Under the pieces are notes generated by a model that ran no database searches, was not told where the DNA came from, and saw nothing but the letters and a program-made list of their open reading frames with translations. Shown piece after piece: positions 24,327-32,420 of a stretch of 49,985 nucleotides of DNA. The first letter of the stretch is position 1; every line of letters starts with the position of its first letter. Location: assembly GCA_947170195.1 (NCBI GenBank), contig CAMVSS010000003.1:1-49985 (forward strand), given 5' to 3'. This stretch comes from an uncultured Treponema sp. GTDB taxonomy: Bacteria > Spirochaetota > Spirochaetia > Treponematales > Treponemataceae. The position numbers and the translations under genes are program-made.

Positions 24327-25901
24327 TTATGCAAAAAGCTCGGTTTTCTTGAGCCATTCTGCGACGGCTGTTGCTTCTTTATCCAAAGCACGGTCGTCTT
24401 CTACGAATGCGCTCATCTTGCGTACTTCGTCATGAACTTTCTTTGTGAACGGAGCGAAGTCTTCTTTTCCTGCCAGATCCACTGCCTGCATTGCTGCAAG
24501 AAGATGTGTCGCAAACTGGAGGAATACGAGTTCAATCTGCTCGGAAAGTTTTCTTGCTGAAATTGTACCCATCGAAACCTTATCCTGATTCAAAGCTTCT
24601 GTAGGTGCGCTGGTGAGCGAAACCGGGAAGCAGTATGTCGCAACTTCACCGCGGATTGCAGAAATGGTAATCTGAGCGGCCTTAAATCCGAGCCTGAGTC
24701 CTGCGCGCGGATGATCTGCCGGAGTAAACGGAATGAGGTTTTCTGTCAGTCCGTTGAATTTTCCGTCGATGATTACTTCTGCCTGTTTGTCGCTCAGGTC
24801 GGCGATGTTTGCGAGTGCTGTTCTGAGGTAATCGCAGGCTGCGCAGATGTGTCCGCCGTAGAAGTTTCCTGTGTTGTAGAGCTGCTGTGCATCAATATCT
24901 ACAAGCGGGTTGTCGTTTGCACTGTTGAGTTCTTCGGTAATCCATTCGCGGGCAATTCTGAGTGTGTCGCGGTAAACGCCTGTAATCTGAGGCGCACAGC
25001 GGATTGAATATCTGTCCTGAATCTTATTCTGCTGGGCAACGAATCCCTTTCCGTCGAGTTTTTCAATCTGATTCTTAAGGAAGTCTTCGTATCTCCATAC
25101 GCGTTTTGATTCAGTGATGATGTTGTGAACGTAAACTGCCGATTCCATCTGGCCGCGGTGATTCTTGAGCTGGCTTACCTTTGTGATGAAAGGAGTGTCT
25201 TTTCCGCGTGTGATTTCTGAAGTTACGGCCGTCAAAAAGTCCGAAATATTTGCAAGGCGCTGGGCTTTTTTCCATGCGAGCGAAGCAACTGCCGTCATTA
25301 CGCTGGTTCCGTTCATCAGGGCGAGGCCTTCTTTTGCTTCGATAGGAAGCGGCTCAATTCCTTCAGCCTTAAATGCCTCGGCTGCCGGAACGATTTTTCC
25401 CTTGTAGTAAACGTCGCGCTGCCCCATGATTACGGCTGCAAGGTATGAAAGCGGAGTCAAATCTCCTGAAGCTCCGACCGAGCCGAGCTGCGGAATCACC
25501 GGAATGATGTCCTTATTGAGCAGGGTGAGCATCATTTTTGCAAGCTGCGGTCTGATTGCAGAATGTCCGCCCTTGATGTTTCCGTTGAGACGTGCGAGGA
25601 CGACTGCGCGGCCTGTTTCGTGGTCGAATTTTGGTCCGAGGCCGATTCCGTGGTAAGTACAGATTGTGCGCTGAAGCTCTCCAGCCTTGTCAACGCTTAT
25701 CTGGTTGTGGCAGGAATCTCCGAAGTCTGTCGTAACTCCGTAGGTAGGAACTCCGGTTGCGATATATTCCTCAAGGAATTTTCGTGATTTTTCAAGTCTT
25801 TCCCAAAAAGCCTTGTCCTCAGGCAGTGCAACTTCTTCATTTTTGTATGCAACGTCGCATACATCTTCGATTGTGAGTTCATTTCCGTTAATCGTTTTCA
25901 T
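24327..25901 (-). CDS. MIO-type aromatic amino-acid ammonia-lyase (annotated as HutH, substrate uncertain)
   Basis: A 524-residue enzyme of the histidine/phenylalanine/tyrosine ammonia-lyase family. The self-made MIO cofactor forms from Ala144-Ser145-Gly146 (GSVGASGDLTPL). The catalytic Tyr54 sits in TYGVTTDFG, where histidases have NTGFG. Tyr83-His84 occupy the selectivity position (histidases: Ser-His). Asn438-Gln439 with Glu435 (TEALNQDK) resemble PAL/TAL rather than histidase QEDH, and GNFYGG replaces GNFH. No hutU, hutI or hutG is near. I chose the ATG at 25901, which gives the family N-terminus. It lies 107 bases after DUF1846, probably in one operon. Confidence 0.85.
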   Translation of the reverse strand: MKTINGNELTIEDVCDVAYKNEEVALPEDKAFWERLEKSRKFLEEYIATGVPTYGVTTDFGDSCHNQISVDKAGELQRTICTYHGIGLGPKFDHETGRAVVLARLNGNIKGGHSAIRPQLAKMMLTLLNKDIIPVIPQLGSVGASGDLTPLSYLAAVIMGQRDVYYKGKIVPAAEAFKAEGIEPLPIEAKEGLALMNGTSVMTAVASLAWKKAQRLANISDFLTAVTSEITRGKDTPFITKVSQLKNHRGQMESAVYVHNIITESKRVWRYEDFLKNQIEKLDGKGFVAQQNKIQDRYSIRCAPQITGVYRDTLRIAREWITEELNSANDNPLVDIDAQQLYNTGNFYGGHICAACDYLRTALANIADLSDKQAEVIIDGKFNGLTENLIPFTPADHPRAGLRLGFKAAQITISAIRGEVATYCFPVSLTSAPTEALNQDKVSMGTISARKLSEQIELVFLQFATHLLAAMQAVDLAGKEDFAPFTKKVHDEVRKMSAFVEDDRALDKEATAVAEWLKKTELFA

Positions 25902-26008
25902 GGCTGTTTTAGAATCTCTCCCTATATCTTTTACGTTTTTATTGATTTCAGGGAGCCTTGAAAAATTCAGACTTTTCGAGGTTCCCATTTATAGATATTA
26001 CCGGACGA

Positions 26009-27490
26009 TTATCCGATAAGGCTCTTTTTTTCTTTGCTTACAGGCTCGCACGTTACGTTTACGCCGAGCTTTTTGAAGATTTTTCTGTCAACTTCGCTGA
26101 GCATTACCGTTGAGTGAACCTGGCACCCATTGAGCTTTGGAAGCTGCTCGAGAGCCTTTTTGCAGTTTTCGTCGGTGTTGCTGAGCATTGCGAGCGCGAC
26201 AAGAACCTCATCTGTGTGAAGACGAGGGTTGTTTCCCGAAAGATAAGAGACTTTCATGTTCTGAATAGGCTCAATCATTTCTTTCGGAATGAGTTTCAGG
26301 TTGTGGTCAAGGCCTGCCAGATGTTTTGTTGCGTTCAAGAGCAATGCTGCGCTCGTACCAAGCAGCGGAGAAGTCTCGGAGGTTATGATCGTTCCGTCAT
26401 CAAGCTCGATTGCAGCGCACTGGAGACCTGATTTTGCGGCGCGTTCCTTTGCTGCGATTGTGACTTTTCTGTCATCAGTCGTGATTTTTGCCTGCTGCAT
26501 CAGAAGCTCGATTTTATCGACCTCATCCTCTGTTCCGTCGCCTTCGACCAGCTGGTTCAATGCGGTGTAATATCTGCGGATTATTTCCTGATTTGATGCT
26601 TCCCGGCATGCGTCATCGTCATAAATGCAAAGGCCCGCCATGTTTACGCCCATGTCCGTCGGGGATTTGTAAGGATTTTTTCCGTAGATTCCCTTGAAGA
26701 TTGCGTCGAGGACAGGATAGATTTCGATGTCGCGGTTGTAGTTTACCGTCGTCTTTCCGTATGCTTCGAGATGCCACGGATCAATCATGTTTACATCGTT
26801 CAAATCTGCTGTTGCGGCTTCGTATGCGATGTTTACAGGATGTTTGAGCGGCAGGTTCCAGATCGGGAATGTCTCGAATTTTGCATAGCCGGCTTTTATT
26901 CCGCGCTTGTTCTCGTGGTAGAGCTGGCTCAGGCATGTAGCCATTTTTCCAGATCCTGGTCCTGGAGCCGTAATGACTACGAGCGGACGTGATGTTTCTA
27001 TGTAATCATTTTTTCCGAATCCTTCATCGCTTACGATTAAAGGAACGTTTGAAGGATAACCCGGAATCGTGTAGTGATAGTATGCTTTGATTTTGAGTTT
27101 TTTGAGCTTGTCCCTGAAAGCCTTTGCCGATTGCTGGCCTGTGTAATGAGTTATTACGACGCTGCCTACCATGAGACCGCGCTTTTGGAATTCATCGCGA
27201 AGTCGGAGGACGTCCTTGTCGTAGGTGATGCCGAGATCGCCGCGAATCTTGTTTTTTTCGATGTCAACTGCGCTTATGACGATTACGATTTCTGCATAAT
27301 CAGCGAGCTGCATGAGCATTTTTAGTTTGCTATCCGGATGAAAGCCTGGTAAAACTCTGGAAGCATGATAGTCATCAAAAAGCTTTCCGCCGAATTCCAG
27401 ATACAGCTTGTCGCCGAATTTGGCGATTCTTTCTTTAATGTGCTCTGATTGAATCTTCAGATATTTTTCATTGTCAAAACCGTTTTTCAT
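26009..27490 (-). CDS. DUF1846 family protein (UPF0371)
   Basis: A 493-residue protein of the DUF1846 family. It is clear from GFDNEKYLKIQSEHIKERI, GGKLFDDYHASRVLPGFHPD, KIRGDLGITYD, ITAPGPGSGKMATCLSQLYH (a P-loop-like GPGSGK) and YNRDIEIYPVL. The family has a known fold but no settled biochemical function. The GSGK motif and its companion regions suggest nucleotide binding, which is inference. The ATG at 27490 has no strong ribosome site. It is followed by the MIO lyase in the same direction. Confidence 0.92.
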   Translation of the reverse strand: MKNGFDNEKYLKIQSEHIKERIAKFGDKLYLEFGGKLFDDYHASRVLPGFHPDSKLKMLMQLADYAEIVIVISAVDIEKNKIRGDLGITYDKDVLRLRDEFQKRGLMVGSVVITHYTGQQSAKAFRDKLKKLKIKAYYHYTIPGYPSNVPLIVSDEGFGKNDYIETSRPLVVITAPGPGSGKMATCLSQLYHENKRGIKAGYAKFETFPIWNLPLKHPVNIAYEAATADLNDVNMIDPWHLEAYGKTTVNYNRDIEIYPVLDAIFKGIYGKNPYKSPTDMGVNMAGLCIYDDDACREASNQEIIRRYYTALNQLVEGDGTEDEVDKIELLMQQAKITTDDRKVTIAAKERAAKSGLQCAAIELDDGTIITSETSPLLGTSAALLLNATKHLAGLDHNLKLIPKEMIEPIQNMKVSYLSGNNPRLHTDEVLVALAMLSNTDENCKKALEQLPKLNGCQVHSTVMLSEVDRKIFKKLGVNVTCEPVSKEKKSLIG

Positions 27491-27605
27491 AACGGAATTT
27501 AATTGTAGTGATTTTTTTGACTCTGAACAATTACCGTCGGGGCAATTTATAAAATTCCGTCATAAAACAGTGGAAAGCGAATGATTTAAAAGATATATTT
27601 TTATT

Positions 27606-27869
27606 ATGAAAATAAAGATATTTGCATTGGCGGCGGCAACCTGCCTTATAGCTTCGTCAGCGACGTTTGCTGAATCGTCAAAAAATGAAAGCGCAAAAGA
27701 AAGCGCGCAGGAAATAAAAGAAGACATCATTCAAGTCGGAAAAGAAATCGGGAAGGTCGGCAAGAAAGTCGGCAAAGAAATCAAGGACAGCAGCGGCGAC
27801 GTAAAAGAAGCGTTCGTGAATCTCGGAAAGGATATCAAAAAATCCGTTTCCGATACAAAAAAAGACTAG
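27606..27869 (+). CDS. Small exported helical protein
   Basis: An 87-residue protein with a Sec signal peptide (MKIKIFALAAATCLIASSATFA). The mature part is Lys/Glu-rich and built of short repeats in which GKEIGKVGKKVGKEIK and KEAFVNLGKDIKKSV alternate Gly, Lys and hydrophobics, so it should form amphipathic helices. I do not recognise it. A periplasmic or outer-membrane-associated role is possible. No good ribosome site is visible, so a small uncertainty remains about expression. Confidence 0.6.
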   Translation: MKIKIFALAAATCLIASSATFAESSKNESAKESAQEIKEDIIQVGKEIGKVGKKVGKEIKDSSGDVKEAFVNLGKDIKKSVSDTKKD

Positions 27870-27981
27870 CACTTTTGGTGGTTGAGCTTATCGTGAAGAC
27901 CACACAGTAAAAAATTTGGTGATTCTTCAGTCCGCGCATACAGCCGGGCAAGCTCGGTCACCACATTGGAGAAAATAAACT

Positions 27982-28824
27982 ATGGATATTCGCTATTCAA
28001 CAGGAAAAGAGCCATTCAAAAGAATGACTACAGATGAAATCCGCAAGGAATTCCTCATTTCAAACATTTTCATCAAGAATGATGTAAGCGCAGTTTACAG
28101 CCACATCGACCGAATCGTAACTCTCGGATGTATGCCTGTGGACAAAAAAGTTAAGCTCGACAAGAACATCGACGCAATGAAAGATTTCGGCGTTGACTTC
28201 TTCCTTCAGAGACGCGAGCTTGGAATGATCAACATCGGCGGTGACGGTGTTGTTGTCGCTGACGGTGTTACTTATGAAGTAAAGCACTACGACGCTCTCT
28301 ATCTCGGTGCCGGAACAAAGGACGTTACTCTTGAATCAAAAGATTCAAAGAATCCTGCAAAATTCTATATGAACTCAACTCCTGCTCACTGCACATATCC
28401 TTCAAGAATCATTACTTATGAGCAGGCAAACCATGTTCACATGGGAACAAAAGAAGAGATCAACGACCGCACAATCAACCAGTACATTCACCCGGATGTA
28501 TTGGAGACCTGCCAGCTCTCTATGGGAATGACTCACCTCGAGACAGGTTCTGCATGGAACACTATGCCGGCTCATACACACGAGCGCCGCATGGACGTTT
28601 ACTTCTACTTTGACTTCCCGGAGGACGACGTTGTATTCCACATCATGGGTGAGCCTCAGGAGACACGCCACATGATCATGCACAACGAAGAAGCTGTAAT
28701 CAACCCGTCATGGTCAATCCACTCAGGTTTCGGAACAAGAAACTACACATTCATCTGGAGCATGGGCGGCGAGAACCGCACTTACACCGACCAGGACTGG
28801 ATTCGCAAGCAGGATTTGCGCTAG
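27982..28824 (+). CDS. kduI: 4-deoxy-L-threo-5-hexosulose-uronate ketol-isomerase
   Basis: A 280-residue cupin isomerase that converts the unsaturated-uronate product DKI to 3-deoxy-D-glycero-2,5-hexodiulosonate in pectin and glycosaminoglycan breakdown. Its zinc site by alignment to E. coli KduI is H198 and H200 (HTHERRMD), position 205 and H247 (SIHSG). Position 205 is Asp where E. coli has Glu203. The family blocks MGMTHLETGSAWNTMPAHTH and ETRHMIMHNEEAVINP are intact. GGAG precedes the ATG. The RpiB-like isomerase at 45254 may do the same reaction. No kduD is nearby. Confidence 0.95.
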   Translation: MDIRYSTGKEPFKRMTTDEIRKEFLISNIFIKNDVSAVYSHIDRIVTLGCMPVDKKVKLDKNIDAMKDFGVDFFLQRRELGMINIGGDGVVVADGVTYEVKHYDALYLGAGTKDVTLESKDSKNPAKFYMNSTPAHCTYPSRIITYEQANHVHMGTKEEINDRTINQYIHPDVLETCQLSMGMTHLETGSAWNTMPAHTHERRMDVYFYFDFPEDDVVFHIMGEPQETRHMIMHNEEAVINPSWSIHSGFGTRNYTFIWSMGGENRTYTDQDWIRKQDLR

Positions 28825-28844
28825 TCGATATCGCTTCGGCAGAT

Positions 28845-28929
28845 AAAAAAAAAGGCTGCCTGATAAGTTCATGTCATTGCTGCGTTTTGCGCATTGTAAG
28901 CAGATGACATTTAAGCTTATTGGACAGCC
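28845..28929 (-). terminator. Long hairpin with T-run on the minus strand (outer-membrane gene terminator)
   Basis: GGCTGCCTGATAAGTT (28854-28869) pairs with AAGCTTATTGGACAGCC (28913-28929). An inner stem ATGTCAT/ATGACAT lies within, and an A-run at 28845-28853 gives a T-run on the minus strand. It fits the 3' end of the outer-membrane gene, which implies an untranslated tail of about 230 bases. Confidence 0.65.
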
Positions 28930-28931
28930 GG

Positions 28932-28982
28932 GCAAGTTTCAGAAGTTTGTTAGTTTTGAAACATTGCTTACAAAAACCTCAT
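28932..28982 (-). repeat. 51-base dispersed repeat, copy 1 (inverted relative to 36912-36962)
   Basis: It contains the GTTTCAGAAG/GTTTTGAAAC hairpin and the flank TTACAAAAACCTCAT. Read in reverse complement it matches 36912-36962 at 48 of 51 positions. Confidence 0.85.
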
Positions 28983-29009
28983 ACCATTGTGGCTTTTGAT
29001 GTAAACTTG

Positions 29010-29057
29010 GAGGCTGTTTCAAAAATCGTCTGACTTTTGAAACAGCCTCTGCTTTTT
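29010..29057 (+). terminator. Terminator-like hairpin, TTTCAAAA family, after kduI
   Basis: GAGGCTGTTTCAAAA (29010-29024) and TTTTGAAACAGCCTC (29035-29049) are perfect complements followed by TGCTTTTTT. It can end kduI transcripts about 190 bases after the stop. Confidence 0.75.
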
Positions 29058-29082
29058 TCTGTTCTAATCTCTCTGATGGAGT

Positions 29083-29715
29083 TTAGATAGCTTTTCCTCT
29101 TGATTTTGAAGAACGTCCGCTTGATGAGGAATGACTTACGAAGATATTCATTTTGAGCTGATATCCGACATGGAAATCAACTCCCTGAATGTGATGTCCT
29201 TCCTCTGTTGTGATGGAAACAAAATATCGTACGCCTCCGACGATGTCTCCAGGTCCAAGCGCATATTCTCCGCGTGCGCCCGTTGCGAAGACCAGATGCA
29301 GGTTGTGGTCTGGGCTGTAATCGCCGCTGTCGATAATGTAATCGAGCTGAAGACCTGCTTCCGGTGTGATAGCAAGGCTGTCGTTGATTTTGAATGTGTA
29401 CGTTGCCATCGCAGGCAGCTCAAGTACGGTATAATCCGCTGTGCCTGATACTTTCCAGAATGGATAGAACCATATAGGAGTGAGCGTTGTCTTAATATAT
29501 CGTCGTGCAATTGTAATTTCTGGCTGAACGCCCAGTCCGTCTACGAATGGGAGCGGAATGTTTGCGTACAAATTGATTCCATGTGATTTAGGAACAAGCT
29601 GATCTGTCAGATCAAGACCGCCCAATGCACGTGCACCGAATTTGATGGTTGTTTCAGATGCGTATGCTGCAGAAAAGAGCATCGCACATAAAAGAAGAGT
29701 GATAATTTTTTTCAT
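29083..29715 (-). CDS. Outer-membrane beta-barrel-like protein
   Basis: A 210-residue exported protein. The signal peptide is MKKIITLLLCAMLFSAAYA. The mature part alternates hydrophobic and polar residues in strands (GINLYANIPLPFV, VQPEITIARRYI, YTVLELPAMATYTFKI, LHLVFATGARGEYAL, DIVGGVRYFVSIT), as small spirochaete barrels do. The C-terminal end is odd: instead of a final aromatic residue for Bam recognition it has a Ser/Arg/Lys tail (SSSSGRSSKSRGKAI). I chose the ATG at 29715 because it follows a GAGG site and starts the signal peptide. The function is unknown. It is convergent with kduI. Confidence 0.72.
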   Translation of the reverse strand: MKKIITLLLCAMLFSAAYASETTIKFGARALGGLDLTDQLVPKSHGINLYANIPLPFVDGLGVQPEITIARRYIKTTLTPIWFYPFWKVSGTADYTVLELPAMATYTFKINDSLAITPEAGLQLDYIIDSGDYSPDHNLHLVFATGARGEYALGPGDIVGGVRYFVSITTEEGHHIQGVDFHVGYQLKMNIFVSHSSSSGRSSKSRGKAI

Positions 29716-29925
29716 TCTTTTTACCTCGTACGGGGAGTTTATCATAAAGTTTTATCTATAAAAATATGAATGAAAAAATACATTTGATTTTTTTTGCGGA
29801 ATATAAGCTAATATAGAGAAGAAATTTGAGTTTTTTGATAAATTTTTTCGCTGAATTGAGTTTGTGGCAGAAATTTTATAGAATCAGAAGAAGTCTGAGG
29901 ATAGCTGTATATCAGGAGCAGACAC

Positions 29926-29986
29926 GACAAAAAGTATTTCCGTGTACTCTTTTATCGCGGACGAGTTCTTGCCGTTGCCAACAACT
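29926..29986 (+). repeat. Two-hairpin dispersed element, copy 1 (before hisD)
   Basis: The first hairpin has AAAAAGTA and TACTCTTTT arms around TTTCCGTG. The second is AGTTCTTGCC...CCAACAACT. It ends 14 bases before the hisD ATG and next to its GGAGGAG ribosome site, and it shares its layout with 39395-39454 and 46682-46738. The rest of the 285-base gap between the outer-membrane gene and hisD holds AT-rich DNA with no other clear element. Confidence 0.8.
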
Positions 29987-30000
29987 TTGGAGGAGTAAAA

Positions 30001-31365
30001 ATGATAAAAATACAGTCTTACAAAGAAATCGAACCTTCCTTTTTTGACGGAAGAGATTTCGGTGGTTCAATTGATATTGTTAAAGATGTTCTTTCCGATG
30101 TAAAAAAACGCGGCGATGAGGCTCTTGGTGAGTACGGAGCAAAATTCGACGTTTCTGCGCCTGCTTCACTTGAAATTCCGCATGCTGAACTTAAGGCCGC
30201 TGCAGAAAAAATGCAGAAGGAAAATCCTGAGCTTTACAAGGCTATTGAATACAGCCACGACCTGGCACTCCGTTTTGCAAAAAAACAGCGGGAATCTTTC
30301 GATGATTTTGAGATTGAGCTTTCTGAAGGTGTTTTTACAGGCCAGAAAAATATTCCTGTTGACCGCGCCGGTGTTTACGTTCCTGCAGGACGTTTTCCGC
30401 TCGTCTCGACTGTTGTAATGACTATAACTCCTGCCGTTGCTGCCGGTGTAAAAGAAGTGATTCTGTGTACTCCGCCACGCGTTCATCCTGATGACAGGGC
30501 CGCTGCTGAAAAAGCCGGAACAGGACTCCCTGGAAAACCGTTTGTTGGCGGAAAGCCTTATGCAGATGAAAACATTATGGCGGCTGCATATATCTGCGGT
30601 GTTACAAAAGCATTCGCCTGCGGAGGTTCTCAGGCAATCGGTGCGCTCGCATTCGGAACTCAGTCAATTCCGCGCACGGATGTAATCGTCGGTCCGGGCA
30701 ACAAATTCGTAGCAGAAGCAAAAAAATTGGTCTACGGAACTGTCGGAATCGATATGGTTGCCGGCCCGACCGAAGTCTTTATAATTGCAGACAAATCTGC
30801 AAATCCTGCATGGGTAGCGGCTGACCTGCTTGCTCAGGCAGAGCACGACATTGTAGCACAGCCTGTCATGGCAACTGATTCACAGGAGCTGGCAAAAGCC
30901 GTAGCGGAAGAAATTGAAAAGCAGCTTGCCGTACTTCCGACCCGCGAAACTGCCGAACAGAGCATTAAAAACTGCGGAAGAATCATTGTCTGCGAAAATC
31001 TTGAACAGGCTGCCGAATGTGCCAACAAAAAGGCTCCTGAGCATCTGGAACTCGCCATGGAAGAAGGAAAGGAGCGCGACAGGATTGCTTCTCTCGTTCA
31101 CAACTACGGCTCGCTTTTTATCGGACATGGAAGCGCGGAAGTATTTGGCGATTATGCGGCTGGATTGAATCACACTCTGCCAACATCAGGAAGCGCAAGA
31201 TTCACAGGCGGCCTGAGCGTCCGTGTATTCTTAAAGACTGTCACAACGCTGCGCACCATCGAGGGAAGCAAAGGTGCTGTTGCCTCTGCAAAAGCATCGG
31301 GAATTCTTGGAGATGCTGAAGGCCTCGCCGGTCATGCCCGTGCTGCACGGATCCGTTTAAATTAG
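30001..31365 (+). CDS. hisD: Histidinol dehydrogenase
   Basis: A 454-residue NAD-dependent enzyme for the last two steps of histidine synthesis. Clear blocks are VDRAGVYVPAGRFPLVSTV, FACGGSQAIGALAFGTQSI, IVGPGNKFVAEAKKLVYG, GIDMVAGPTEV, the zinc-type LLAQAEHDIVAQ, and the catalytic pair in APEHLELAM. YAAGLNHTLPTSG and the terminal His of GLAGHARA complete the site. No other his genes are in the window. Some HisD homologues act on other polyols (for example HpsN), so the substrate is not certain. A two-hairpin repeat lies immediately before GGAGGAG. Confidence 0.88.
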   Translation: MIKIQSYKEIEPSFFDGRDFGGSIDIVKDVLSDVKKRGDEALGEYGAKFDVSAPASLEIPHAELKAAAEKMQKENPELYKAIEYSHDLALRFAKKQRESFDDFEIELSEGVFTGQKNIPVDRAGVYVPAGRFPLVSTVVMTITPAVAAGVKEVILCTPPRVHPDDRAAAEKAGTGLPGKPFVGGKPYADENIMAAAYICGVTKAFACGGSQAIGALAFGTQSIPRTDVIVGPGNKFVAEAKKLVYGTVGIDMVAGPTEVFIIADKSANPAWVAADLLAQAEHDIVAQPVMATDSQELAKAVAEEIEKQLAVLPTRETAEQSIKNCGRIIVCENLEQAAECANKKAPEHLELAMEEGKERDRIASLVHNYGSLFIGHGSAEVFGDYAAGLNHTLPTSGSARFTGGLSVRVFLKTVTTLRTIEGSKGAVASAKASGILGDAEGLAGHARAARIRLN

Positions 31366-31475
31366 TTTTATATAAAATTAGAGATTTTAGTAAAAATGTC
31401 ATAATTGTTCATTGCAAAAAAATAAAGACTATGCAAGAATGAAATCTGAAAATTGTCTGAACTTGGAGTAAAATT

Positions 31476-32285
31476 ATGAAAAGTAAAATCTTAGCTTTTT
31501 TTTCGGTTCTATTCCTGTCGTCTTTTGTTTTTGCCGAAACTTGTCAGGAAGTTTTGACTGTGTTTTGTGATTTGGATCGTGTTCCAGATTACAATTATTC
31601 CACGTTGCTTATCGATAACATTGATGCCAATGGAAAAGTTGAGCACATGGAAGTAAAACAGTTTGGTGGTGGAAGTAACGGTCTTAAAAACACCGTTTTC
31701 GATTTTCAGAGTCCGGCAAGCGTAAAAAGTACCCGAGTCCTTCAGGCAGAAAAAGTTGGAAAGCAGGATGAGCGTTGGATTTATATTCCAAGCCTTCGCC
31801 AGTCACGCCGAATACCGATGTCTGAACGCTACAAGTCATTCGTTGGAACTGAACTTACTTACAACGATATGACAATTCGTGAGCCAGAAGAAGATGAGAA
31901 CGAGATGCTTGCTCAGTCAGAAAAAATCACTGTTTCTGGAACTGAGTACACATGTTGGAAAATGAAGCAGACACCGTACAAGAAAAGCGAGGTCGAATAC
32001 GGCTACCGCATCTCTTGGTACGATAAAAAATCATATATTCCTGTCAGAATTGAATACTATGACAAGAAGAATGATAAAAAAATCATTAAGATTTATGAGT
32101 GTGAGAAGGTTGAATGGGTAAAAGGTGTAACCGGAATCGAATATCCGTTGCGCCGTTCAAACTTGGTTTCAAACCTCGTTACGGGGCGAAAAACTCGCGT
32201 CATGGTAAAAGACTTCAAGTTTGACGATCCTATTTCAGACAGCTACTTCACGCAGTCTTGGTTGATTTCTGGAAAAGCTAAGTAA
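31476..32285 (+). CDS. LolA-like outer-membrane lipoprotein-sorting protein
   Basis: A 269-residue exported protein with signal peptide MKSKILAFFSVLFLSSFVFA. It matches the COG2834-like group often named outer-membrane lipoprotein-sorting protein, with FDFQSPASVKSTRVLQ, WIYIPSLRQSRRIPMSERYKSFVG, TYNDMTIRE, EYTCWKMKQTP and WYDKKSYIPVRIEYYDKK. These proteins have a half-open beta fold like LolA/LolB and are thought to carry lipids or lipoproteins in the periplasm. No RND partner is next to it. GGAG precedes the ATG. A strong terminator follows. Confidence 0.82.
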   Translation: MKSKILAFFSVLFLSSFVFAETCQEVLTVFCDLDRVPDYNYSTLLIDNIDANGKVEHMEVKQFGGGSNGLKNTVFDFQSPASVKSTRVLQAEKVGKQDERWIYIPSLRQSRRIPMSERYKSFVGTELTYNDMTIREPEEDENEMLAQSEKITVSGTEYTCWKMKQTPYKKSEVEYGYRISWYDKKSYIPVRIEYYDKKNDKKIIKIYECEKVEWVKGVTGIEYPLRRSNLVSNLVTGRKTRVMVKDFKFDDPISDSYFTQSWLISGKAK

Positions 32286-32316
32286 AACAAACATCAACTT
32301 TCAATCAATGTTTACT

Positions 32317-32349
32317 AAAAGCCGTGCTCTTGATGAGAGTACGGCTTTT
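32317..32349 (+). terminator. Terminator after the LolA-like gene
   Basis: AAAAGCCGTGCTCT (32317-32330) and AGAGTACGGCTTTT (32336-32349) form a stem with one mismatch and a 5-base loop, then run on as TTAT. Confidence 0.88.
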
Positions 32350-32420
32350 TATATATTCAGCTGATGCGGGCGTATTTTATCCGTGTAGTAACTAAATCCA
32401 TTTTATGATAGAGTGATAAA

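Noticed and set aside
24327-25901. Part of a histidine utilisation operon
   Set aside because: No hutU, hutI, hutG or hut transporter is adjacent, and pocket residues do not fit histidase well.
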